From positions 186,001-250,000 of the forward strand of contig NZ_FBWL01000171.1 of the NCBI RefSeq assembly GCF_001517425.1: a DNA stretch of 64,000 nucleotides, in the 5' to 3' direction. The stretch comes from Clostridium sp. C105KSO13. GTDB taxonomy: Bacteria; Bacillota; Clostridia; Lachnospirales; Lachnospiraceae. The translations under genes were made by a program, and so were the position numbers. The notes below the pieces were generated by a model, which was given only the letters and a program-made list of their open reading frames with translations, did not search any database and was not told the origin of the DNA. Shown here piece after piece: positions 44,088 through 51,528 of this stretch; position 1 is the first letter of the stretch, and every line of letters begins with the position of its first letter.

Positions 44088-44861
44088 GTGGCGGTAACAA
44101 TTGTATTGACAAATCAAAAGGGCGGTGTGGGGAAGACAACCTCTTCGGCAGCTCTGGCTTCGGGTCTAAAGCAGGCCGGATACAGGGTTCTGGCGGTAGA
44201 TCTTGATTCACAGGGAAACTTAGGATTCAGCCTCGGACTAGATATAGAAGAGGGACACACGATGTACCAGGTGCTCAAAGGAGAAATACCAGTCAGAGAT
44301 GCTATCAGACACACCGAAGATTGTGCAGACATACTGGCGTCCGACATTCTCTTAAGCGAAGCAGAGATGTTTCTCACCGGTACTGCCCGGCAGCTTAAGC
44401 TAAAAAATATGCTTGATGATGTAAGCGGTGATTATGATTATATCATTATTGATACCCCTCCGGCTTTAAATATATTAACTGTGAACGGGTACGCAGCAGC
44501 AGATTATCTCGTGATACCTATGGCGGCTGAGATCTTGAGCCTTGTGGGACTCATCCAATTGAAGGAAACGATAGAAAGTGTGCAGGGCTCGGTGAATCCA
44601 AAACTGAATGTGCTGGGAATACTTATGACTAAATTTAATAGAAGAACCAGGCTGTCAAGAGAGGTGCTGGAGATGGCTCAGTCAGTCGCTTCACAGATAG
44701 GGACGGAAGTATTTGATACTAAAATCCGCTGTGGAGTTGCCGCTGCAGAGGCTCCAGCTCATGGGTTAAGTATTTTTGACTATGCACCAAGAGCAAATCC
44801 ATCTGTAGATTACCGGGATTTTGTAGAGGAAGCGGTTCAGAAGATACATAAAGGTGCATAG
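44088..44861 (+). CDS. ParA/MinD-family ATPase of the chemotaxis operon (GTG start)
   Basis: Deviant Walker ATPase of 257 residues: KGGVGKTT at 11-18, switch DLDSQGN at 38-44 and Walker B IIIDTPP near 120. It ends without the amphipathic membrane helix of MinD or FlhG, so it belongs with nucleoid- or protein-bound ParA types. ParA proteins position plasmids, carboxysomes and chemosensory arrays (ParC). GTG 44088 follows GTGGAGG by 7 bases. The next gene, a ComFB-domain protein with a basic N-terminus, is its likely partner. No parB or parS is seen. Confidence 0.9.
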   Translation: MAVTIVLTNQKGGVGKTTSSAALASGLKQAGYRVLAVDLDSQGNLGFSLGLDIEEGHTMYQVLKGEIPVRDAIRHTEDCADILASDILLSEAEMFLTGTARQLKLKNMLDDVSGDYDYIIIDTPPALNILTVNGYAAADYLVIPMAAEILSLVGLIQLKETIESVQGSVNPKLNVLGILMTKFNRRTRLSREVLEMAQSVASQIGTEVFDTKIRCGVAAAEAPAHGLSIFDYAPRANPSVDYRDFVEEAVQKIHKGA

Positions 44862-44874
44862 AAGGGGAGAAAAA

Positions 44875-45420
44875 ATGGCAAAGAGAACAAATAAGACAGA
44901 TCATGTACTGAATCTATTGTCAGGCAATGAAGAAAAAAAGGACGCTTCAAACAAACAGGATGCTGCAGTACATCCGCCCACAGACCCTGAAAATACAGTT
45001 TCTGTGATTGATCCAGTGAATGAAGAAGCCAAATTAGCAGATGAAATAAGGAAATCCCTGGAGTCGGAGCTCGCGGAGGAAACAGAAGAAGAGCTTCCCG
45101 AAGAACAGGGTGCGCCAGTCGAAATAGAACCGAAGAAAGAACAGGAAGAATTTGTGTTTCTGAATGTTATGGAGGTGCTGGTGGAGGAAAAGGTAATCCA
45201 TTATATGGAACAGTTCGGAGTGTGTACATGCTCACGCTGCAAGGCGGATGTTATGGCACTTGCCCTGACAAAGCTTCCTGCTAAGTATGTGGTAGTAAAC
45301 AGGGCTGCAGTTTCTCCTCTAATTAATTTTTATTCCAGCAAATATGCGGGTCAGGTTACTGTTGAAATTACGAAAGCCTGTATTCGAGTAAATGAGATTC
45401 CCCATCATAACAGAGACTAG
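44875..45420 (+). CDS. ComFB-domain protein paired with ParA
   Basis: Protein of 181 residues in three parts. Residues 1-20 are basic (MAKRTNKTDHVLNLLSG). Residues 21-92 are acidic and disordered. Residues 93-178 form a ComFB domain with Cys117, Cys119, Cys122, Asp125, then MALALTKLPAKYV. ComFB-family proteins have been reported to bind cyclic dinucleotides. A basic N-terminal peptide on a flexible linker is typical of ParA-activating partners such as ParB and McdB. I infer an adaptor that stimulates the ParA at 44088-44861. ATG 44875 is preferred to GTG/ATG codons inside parA because of AGGGGAGA upstream. It ends the long operon. Confidence 0.85.
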   Translation: MAKRTNKTDHVLNLLSGNEEKKDASNKQDAAVHPPTDPENTVSVIDPVNEEAKLADEIRKSLESELAEETEEELPEEQGAPVEIEPKKEQEEFVFLNVMEVLVEEKVIHYMEQFGVCTCSRCKADVMALALTKLPAKYVVVNRAAVSPLINFYSSKYAGQVTVEITKACIRVNEIPHHNRD

Positions 45421-45432
45421 TACACGAGTGCT

Positions 45433-45459
45433 TAATTATTCTAAAGGTCCGGCCGATAA
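45433..45459 (+). promoter_or_regulatory. Sigma-D promoter for fliD-fliS
   Basis: TAAT (45433-45436), 15-base spacer, GCCGATAA (45452-45459), 55 bases before the fliD start. The -10 matches the sigma-28 consensus fully. Confidence 0.85.
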
Positions 45460-45514
45460 TCAGTATATGGAACTTATCAGGGAATAGTAATAAGATAAAT
45501 AAGGAGTGAACATT

Positions 45515-47917
45515 ATGGCATCAATCGGTGGATTAAGCGCTGCGGCATCATCCGGTGTGAATAATACCAGTTCAATCAAAGGATATGGCGGATTGGCCAG
45601 CGGTCTTGACAGGGATTCTTTAATTGAAAATATGACGCAGGCAACCAGGCGTAAGATTGCAGCGCAAAAGCAAAAAATGCAGACCTTTCAGTGGCAGCAG
45701 ACAGCAATGCAGAATATTACAAGTAAACTCTATGAGTTATCTTCAAAATTTATGTCCTATGCCTCCTCATCAAATCTCACTTCAAGCAAGCTCTTTTCCA
45801 GAAACCTGGTAACGGCCCTTGGAGAAAACAGCAAATATTTGTCTGTGACCGGAAGTGGGGCGTCGGCGGATACCATTTCCGTCCTGGGAGTGAAGAGCCT
45901 TGCAAAAAATGCACAGATGATCTCTAATAATGCTGTTTCCAACCAGACGCTGAAGACGGGAAGCATCAGTAATAATCTAGAGGATATGATACCTTTAGAT
46001 AAAGTGTCCGGTGACTCTATGTATATTACTTATGGAACAAAGACATACACTGTTACTCTCAGCAGCACGTATGATTACAGCAGCGCTGATAAAACAGCGG
46101 CATCCATCAACAAAGCATTGTCTGATGTAACGATTGGAACCGGAAAGACATTGGCAGACGTTATGGAAGTAACGGAGTCGGACAACAAGCTGACATTTGT
46201 TAACAAGGATACAGCGGGAAATACCCTGGCATTATCAGGGAGCACAGGAGATCTGCTGGCAGACCTGGGATTTATGGAGGAAGGTCAGAAATTTGAGGAT
46301 TTGACCGCAGATGAGATTACGATTACAAAAGAAGGACTGCCTGCAAAGAAAACAGCTGATTTACAGAAGGATACCCCCATTTGTAATATATTAAGCGGAA
46401 AGGAAATTAGTTTTTCTTACAATGGAACTATAAAATGGATTACTCTGGGTGAGTATGATGAGGATTCTAAATTAGAAACTGTAACAGCAGATTTGCAGTC
46501 GAAGCTGAATGATGCATTTGGAAAAGGGCGGATTTCAGTGAAGCTTAGGACTTCTGGTGATAACTCGTCATATCTTGAATTCACAACTATAACACCGGGC
46601 GGTACATCAGATGAGAATCTGGATCTTAGCTCTTCACTGGCTATTACTGCGGCGGACAAGGGGATTTTAGGTGATGCCGCGAATACAGTATTTGGGATTC
46701 CCAGCGGGGAATCGAATCGTCTGAATCTCTCGGCCAGTATAGCTAATTCTGGTTTGAAGGATGTCAGTGGAACACCTACAGGGGAAATGGTCATAGAAAA
46801 TGATGGTGAATCCGTAAATTTAAAGGATTTGGGTCTCTCTTGGGACAGTTCAGTTAATGATATTATAAATGCCATTAATAATTCAAAAGAGTTGGGGATA
46901 AAAGTTTCTTATCAGTCTAATACAGATAAATTTTTGGTACAATCAACAGAGCAGGGAGCAAGCGGTAATATTAATTTGAAGGGCAATCTGGCCTCAGTTT
47001 TATTTGGAACTAATTATACAGTAGAAAAAGGGCAGGATGCAGTGATCAGTGTGCAGTATGCAGGTTCCAATACTGTTTCTGAGATTACCCGGGGAAGCAA
47101 TACTATATCAATGGACGGACTGAATATTACATTGAAAGGCACATTTGGATATGACGATGATGGGCTTGTGACTGGTACAAGTCCTGTAACCTTTGATGCA
47201 AATGTGGATACAGACAATACCACTTCAATTGTAAAGGAAATGATAGACGTTTACAACGAAGTACTTGGTCTGATTAATAGCGAAGTAAATCAGAAGCCGG
47301 ACAGGAATTATAAGCCTCTTACCGATGAACAGAGGGCAGAAATGTCAGACAGCCAGGTTGAAAAGTGGGAGACAGAAGCTAAGAAAGGCCTTCTCTTTAA
47401 TGATACGGATTTAAGAGGTCTGGCAGACAGTCTGCGGTTTATTATTCCAAGCGGCCTCAGAGCAGATTTTGAAAAAATGGGAATTACTGTGTCCACCAGC
47501 TACAGTGATAACGGAAAACTTGTATTTGATGAGGAAAAGTTTAAGACTGCTCTTGGAACTGATCCGGATGCAGTAATGCAGGCATTCACGGCCGGTGCCG
47601 GAAAGAATGAGGACAAAACAACAAATACAGGCGGTCTGATGACATCTATGAAGACCATTATGGACCGCTATGCCTCGATGACAGGTGCTACAAAGGGTAT
47701 CCTGGTAGAGCGGGCCGGTTCAGTCTATGCTCCCACTTCGGTGCTGAAAAACGGTATGCAGACTCAGATTGACAGTATCAAAGATTACATTGACCAATTG
47801 AATAAAAAGCTGGCAGCGGAGCAAGATAGATACGTTTCACAGTTTACAGCGCTGGAGACACTGATATCACAGATGAATTCACAGAGTGGTTATTTAAGTT
47901 CTATGTTTAGTTCGTAA
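45515..47917 (+). CDS. fliD: Flagellar filament cap protein FliD
   Basis: Cap that folds flagellin at the filament tip. FliD N-terminal (about 20-125) and C-terminal (about 550-785) domains flank an expanded middle. At 800 residues it is longer than most FliD (about 450-700), with the extra length in the exposed domain. ATG 45515 is 8 bases after AAGGAG; GTG 45506 overlaps the SD. Transcription is probably from the sigma-D box at 45433. Confidence 0.95.
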   Translation: MASIGGLSAAASSGVNNTSSIKGYGGLASGLDRDSLIENMTQATRRKIAAQKQKMQTFQWQQTAMQNITSKLYELSSKFMSYASSSNLTSSKLFSRNLVTALGENSKYLSVTGSGASADTISVLGVKSLAKNAQMISNNAVSNQTLKTGSISNNLEDMIPLDKVSGDSMYITYGTKTYTVTLSSTYDYSSADKTAASINKALSDVTIGTGKTLADVMEVTESDNKLTFVNKDTAGNTLALSGSTGDLLADLGFMEEGQKFEDLTADEITITKEGLPAKKTADLQKDTPICNILSGKEISFSYNGTIKWITLGEYDEDSKLETVTADLQSKLNDAFGKGRISVKLRTSGDNSSYLEFTTITPGGTSDENLDLSSSLAITAADKGILGDAANTVFGIPSGESNRLNLSASIANSGLKDVSGTPTGEMVIENDGESVNLKDLGLSWDSSVNDIINAINNSKELGIKVSYQSNTDKFLVQSTEQGASGNINLKGNLASVLFGTNYTVEKGQDAVISVQYAGSNTVSEITRGSNTISMDGLNITLKGTFGYDDDGLVTGTSPVTFDANVDTDNTTSIVKEMIDVYNEVLGLINSEVNQKPDRNYKPLTDEQRAEMSDSQVEKWETEAKKGLLFNDTDLRGLADSLRFIIPSGLRADFEKMGITVSTSYSDNGKLVFDEEKFKTALGTDPDAVMQAFTAGAGKNEDKTTNTGGLMTSMKTIMDRYASMTGATKGILVERAGSVYAPTSVLKNGMQTQIDSIKDYIDQLNKKLAAEQDRYVSQFTALETLISQMNSQSGYLSSMFSS

Positions 47918-47935
47918 ATGGAAAGTGGGATAAAA

Positions 47936-48301
47936 ATGAATATGGATGGTTACCAACAATATAAAGAGCAGTCTATTATGACGATGACATCAGGGGAGCT
48001 CCTTCTCCTGCTCTATGATGAGCTGATGAAAAGGCTGAAGCGGGCGGAAATCGCTCTGGACACAAAAAATTATGAACTGTTTGAACAGTCAGTGAATCGT
48101 TCTGTGGAAATTGTAAGACATCTGAAAGATACGTTGGATTACAGCTATGCAATCAGCAGAGAACTGGGCAGCATGTATGATTTCTTTATCTATGAACTAG
48201 GCAGACTGCAGGCAGGGAGAAAAAAGGAAACCATACAGGAATTACAGTCTCTTGTCAAGGAACTTAAAGATGCATTTGCTATGGCGGAGAAAGCGGTATG
48301 A
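47936..48301 (+). CDS. fliS: Flagellin export chaperone FliS
   Basis: Four-helix chaperone that binds the flagellin C-terminus in the cytoplasm. The 121 residues open MNMDGYQQYKEQSIMTMTSGEL, split here for length, and contain LLLLYDELMKRLKRA. I choose ATG 47936, six bases after AGTGGGA; ATG 47918 touches the fliD stop and has no SD. It overlaps the next gene by ATGA. Confidence 0.93.
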   Translation: MNMDGYQQYKEQSIMTMTSGELLLLLYDELMKRLKRAEIALDTKNYELFEQSVNRSVEIVRHLKDTLDYSYAISRELGSMYDFFIYELGRLQAGRKKETIQELQSLVKELKDAFAMAEKAV

Positions 48302-48753
48302 GAGAAAGATATATCAGAGAGCTGCTGTCGGCAGTTACGGCAGAGGTTCAGAAAAAGTACTGCTCCATGAATGAAGTATATCGGCTTACAAAGGAGCTTG
48401 GTGAAGGGCTTTCAAATGATGATAAACTGGTTGTGCACATGATGCTTGAAATGAGGGGGAAGGAACTGGAAAAAATGAAAGACTGTGACATCTGCATCGA
48501 GCGCCTTATCCCTGGTGCTTCGGAGGATATACGGGAAAAACTTCATGTTGCATTGAAAGGCACTGTGCCGGGCCATGTTATAGATGAAAAAGAGAGTGCC
48601 ATGTGGAAACAGATAACAGACACCACACTGGCAACAAAACGTATCTGGAAGCAGACAGTTGAAGTAGACAGGGTATTGAGCCGCCGTCTTGCCGGCAGCG
48701 ACTCTTACTACTGTCAGGCAAAGGAACCTTCGGGATTGCAGACTGGGTTGTAA
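48298..48753 (+). CDS. FliT-position helical protein, function unassigned
   Basis: Protein of 151 residues translated from an ATGA overlap with fliS. It is predicted helical and charged, with Cys22, Cys59 and Cys62 and no recognised motif. Its place after fliD-fliS matches fliT, the FliD chaperone, so a chaperone role is likely, but the sequence does not show a clear FliT signature. It ends inside the terminator at 48727-48769. Confidence 0.6.
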   Translation: MRERYIRELLSAVTAEVQKKYCSMNEVYRLTKELGEGLSNDDKLVVHMMLEMRGKELEKMKDCDICIERLIPGASEDIREKLHVALKGTVPGHVIDEKESAMWKQITDTTLATKRIWKQTVEVDRVLSRRLAGSDSYYCQAKEPSGLQTGL

Positions 48754-48769
48754 TTCCGAGGGCTTTTTT
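48727..48769 (+). terminator. Intrinsic terminator ending fliD-fliS-fliT-like
   Basis: CCTTCGG (48727-48733) pairs with CCGAGGG (48756-48762), including a G-U pair, followed by six T residues (48764-48769). The left arm lies within the coding end of the upstream gene. Confidence 0.65.
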
Positions 48770-48847
48770 AAGTAATCTTACATATATTATTATCGGTTTT
48801 GTGCGGGAAAAGATAAGCAGGCAAGTTAGAAAGAAAAGAGTCATATC

Positions 48848-49597
48848 ATGAAAGAAATAGAGTTTAAAAATGTCACAAAAATATTTAATAATGATATCAT
48901 AGGCATTGAAAACGTATCTTTTAAAATAGAAAAGGGTGAATTTGTATTTATAGTAGGCCGAAGCGGTTCAGGTAAGAGTACTCTGCTGAAACTTCTCAGC
49001 AGTCAGATTGAACCTACTTCCGGTGATATATTAGTGGGCGGGATTGACACAGGAAAACTTTCTGATTATAAAAGACCTTATTTCCGCAGGCAGTTCGGCA
49101 TTATGGAGAGAGAACTGGGACTGCTGGATGATCGGACAGCGTTCGATAACGTCAGCCTTGCCATGTATGCGACCGAGCAGCCGTCCCGTCTGATAAAAAA
49201 GAGAGTGGGGCAGGCTTTAAGCACTACGGGAATTTCCCACCGGGCTTTGGCCTTTCCCCACGAGTTGTCTGTCGGTGAGACAGCAAGGGTATTGCTGGCA
49301 AGGGCTCTTGTAATTAATCCTAAAATCATGGTTGTGGATGAACCCACCGCTAATCTGGATCCGGATGCTTCCTGGGATCTGATGTGTCTTTTGGATGATT
49401 TAAACAGACTTGGTGTGACAATGATTGTTGCCAGTCACTCCAGAGAACTTGTTACAATTATGAAAAAACGGGTAATCACACTGGTGTCAGGCGTAAAGGT
49501 GCTGGATGAAAAACACGGGATTTATAATGCAAAGGCTATGGACATATTTGAAGAGAAGAGAGTGGAAAGTGAGCGAAAAAATAAACAGAAGTTATGA
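48848..49597 (+). CDS. Orphan FtsE-like ABC ATPase
   Basis: ATP-binding protein of 249 residues with Walker A GRSGSGKST (residues 38-46), a variant signature LSVGE (usually LSGGQ/E), Walker B IMVVDEPTANLD and the H-loop ASHS. It resembles FtsE/LolD-type ATPases. No FtsX or other permease gene is adjacent, so its partner is unknown. A 30-residue charged tail follows the core. The start ATG 48848 has AGAAAGAAAAGAG upstream, a weak SD. It is flanked by late flagellar genes and overlaps the next gene by about 29 bases. Confidence 0.85.
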   Translation: MKEIEFKNVTKIFNNDIIGIENVSFKIEKGEFVFIVGRSGSGKSTLLKLLSSQIEPTSGDILVGGIDTGKLSDYKRPYFRRQFGIMERELGLLDDRTAFDNVSLAMYATEQPSRLIKKRVGQALSTTGISHRALAFPHELSVGETARVLLARALVINPKIMVVDEPTANLDPDASWDLMCLLDDLNRLGVTMIVASHSRELVTIMKKRVITLVSGVKVLDEKHGIYNAKAMDIFEEKRVESERKNKQKL

Positions 49598-50699
49598 AGT
49601 GAAATGTCTGACAGAACTGTTGGGTGCACTAGTGAATCAGGAGGAGATTCCCAAATGGACCCGTGAGCCTGACTGGGGCAGACTCTATAAACTGGCAGAT
49701 TATCACGGTGTTGCAAATATGGTCTATTATGGGATTCTGGGTGCAGAAAGCAAAGCACTGAAGCCCTGGAAAAAGAAATTTGAAGAACGTTTTCACCAGG
49801 CAGTACTCAGTGATGAACGTTTTTCTTTTGCAGTTCCACTTGTTCTAAACAGTCTGGAGCAGCACAAAGTACACAGCATTCTGCTCCATGAATACCGTAT
49901 GCGGCATTTTTACCCTCAGACAGATATGAGAGCAACCAGATATGCGCGGGTACTTGTGGAAAAAGGAAAAGAAGATACAGTCAAAAAAGCAATGGAGTAC
50001 CTGGATTTTGAACAACAGGATTCCAGGACGCAAGGGGAGACCTGGTATTATAAGATACCGGGAATACTAATTATTTTTCAGAACAGCATGACTTTTACAA
50101 ACAAGAAAGTAAAGAAATATTTCTCTCTTTCTGTAAAGGATTATAAAAAAGAGAATGGATGCCGTTATATTCATGCTTTTGAACCTGAGGAGTTCTATGT
50201 CTATGTGATAGCCTGTGCAGCGGAAAGCTATGCGAAGGGAAACCTGGACATTCAGTTTATACTGGACATCTGGTTTTATTATATCAATGTATATAAAAGT
50301 CTGGACTGGACGGTCATTTATAAGGAACTGTCCTATCTGAATCTGGGAAACTTTCCTGACTACATTATTAAGTTGGCAGCTTTCTGGTTTGGCGGCATGC
50401 TTTTTCCGGAAGAAGAAGATTTTTTTGATTATATGGAAAGGTATATTTTATCAAAAGGTATTCAGTGTAGAAAAGAAAATGAGGAATTACTGCCTCTTGT
50501 GAAAGAAGTAGCAGATTTTTATAAAAAGGATTTGAAGCACAGACAAAGGGAACAGACGCTGGAGCAGCTTTTCCCCCAAAAGCAGTATATGAGTACTATG
50601 TTCCCGTTACTTTTGAAGCATCACTGGCTGCTCCCTGCATGCTGGGTATTTCGCCTGCTGCGAATGGCTGTACGAAAAAACAGGAGAACAAAAACTTAA
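49569..50699 (+). CDS. Degenerate nucleotidyltransferase-family protein
   Basis: Protein of about 376 residues resembling the uncharacterised nucleotidyltransferase family (NTP_transf_5): ADYHGVANMVYYGI near the N-terminus and a LLHEYRMRHFYP segment. Where active members have a GDxD pair the sequence reads DMRATRYARVLVE, so the catalytic acids appear lost. The start is uncertain; GTG 49569 with GAGAAGAGAG upstream is chosen, but GTG 49599 or in-frame ATG 49506 within the ABC gene are possible. The C-terminus is strongly basic. Its stop overlaps the flgM promoter. The function is unknown. Confidence 0.6.
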   Translation: MSEKINRSYEVKCLTELLGALVNQEEIPKWTREPDWGRLYKLADYHGVANMVYYGILGAESKALKPWKKKFEERFHQAVLSDERFSFAVPLVLNSLEQHKVHSILLHEYRMRHFYPQTDMRATRYARVLVEKGKEDTVKKAMEYLDFEQQDSRTQGETWYYKIPGILIIFQNSMTFTNKKVKKYFSLSVKDYKKENGCRYIHAFEPEEFYVYVIACAAESYAKGNLDIQFILDIWFYYINVYKSLDWTVIYKELSYLNLGNFPDYIIKLAAFWFGGMLFPEEEDFFDYMERYILSKGIQCRKENEELLPLVKEVADFYKKDLKHRQREQTLEQLFPQKQYMSTMFPLLLKHHWLLPACWVFRLLRMAVRKNRRTKT

Positions 50700-50722
50700 T
50701 TACAGCCCAGAAACGCCGATAT
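50697..50722 (+). promoter_or_regulatory. Sigma-D promoter for flgM-flgN-flgK-flgL
   Basis: TAAT (50697-50700), 14-base spacer, perfect GCCGATAT (50715-50722), 58 bases before flgM. The -35 uses the stop codon of the upstream gene. Confidence 0.87.
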
Positions 50723-50780
50723 TAAAATATAAGAGAAAATAAGCCATGAATTGCTGTGATTTAAAAAGGAGGCATGAAAG

Positions 50781-51113
50781 ATGGATATATCTATAGACAG
50801 TTCGGTGGATAACATAAGAAATTCTTATAAGAACCGAACTGTTTCAGACGCCGCAGAAAAAAGAAATCTTTCGGGCTGTTCAAGAGAACGGCAGTTTGAT
50901 AAGGTCATCATTACATCCAGCAGCCGTCAGGTTGAGGAGAAGAAGATAGCAGAAGAACTGACCAGACAGATTTTATCAGAAGTAAATACCCCCACACCGG
51001 AAGCAAAGATAGAGGAATTAAAGCAAAGAGTTACACAGGGAACTTATCTGGTCGATGCAGACAGACTGGCCGATAAAATACTGCTGCAAAGAGGAGAACA
51101 GACGGATGAATGA
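50781..51113 (+). CDS. flgM: Anti-sigma-D factor FlgM
   Basis: Binds FliA in the cytoplasm until the hook is finished and FlgM is exported. The 110 residues are polar and disordered at the N-terminus, with the C-terminal sigma-binding stretch ELKQRVTQGTYLVDADRLADKIL. AAAAAGGAGG precedes ATG 50781. It overlaps flgN by 8 bases and has its own sigma-D promoter, giving negative feedback. Confidence 0.92.
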   Translation: MDISIDSSVDNIRNSYKNRTVSDAAEKRNLSGCSRERQFDKVIITSSSRQVEEKKIAEELTRQILSEVNTPTPEAKIEELKQRVTQGTYLVDADRLADKILLQRGEQTDE

Positions 51114-51510
51114 ATTTCAGGAAGCAATCCAAAAAATGATTCTTTTGTTCCGGGATTTGACAGCTATTGAAAGCAAAATGCTGGAGGCTGCCAGAGAGAA
51201 GCGTATCGGACTCCTTGAAAACTATATGACGAAGGAACAGGCTTTTATCATGCAGCTTAAGGCTCTGGAAAGAGAAAAGGATAAGGCACAGACTGAGGCC
51301 GGGTACCAGAAAATGAGTTTTCGGGAAATACTGGAGGTATTAAGCGAAGAAAAGAGGGGACGTTTTCTTCCTCTCTTTAGGGAACTGAGCCGGGAAGTAC
51401 AGATGTTTCAGGAAACCCATGAAGATTTGACGATGATTGTGACAGTAAATTTACGCCAGATTAACAAGAGGCTTGATGGCACAGAAGGATATATCAGCAG
51501 GAGAGTTTGA
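51106..51510 (+). CDS. flgN: FlgK/FlgL export chaperone FlgN
   Basis: Helical chaperone of 134 residues placed between flgM and flgK as in Bacillus. It shows heptad-like helices throughout. ATG 51106 follows GAGGAGA; an earlier in-frame start at 51055 lies within flgM. Assignment rests on position and helical character. Confidence 0.85.
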   Translation: MNEFQEAIQKMILLFRDLTAIESKMLEAAREKRIGLLENYMTKEQAFIMQLKALEREKDKAQTEAGYQKMSFREILEVLSEEKRGRFLPLFRELSREVQMFQETHEDLTMIVTVNLRQINKRLDGTEGYISRRV

Positions 51511-51528
51511 TTTAGGGAGGAGAATACA

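Noticed and set aside
48789-48797. CCGATAA sigma-D-like box on the minus strand
   Set aside because: No minus-strand gene lies downstream of it, so it is likely chance.
48848-49597. Assignment as FtsE
   Set aside because: Core motifs resemble FtsE, but no ftsX adjoins it and the signature motif is altered; kept as FtsE-like only.
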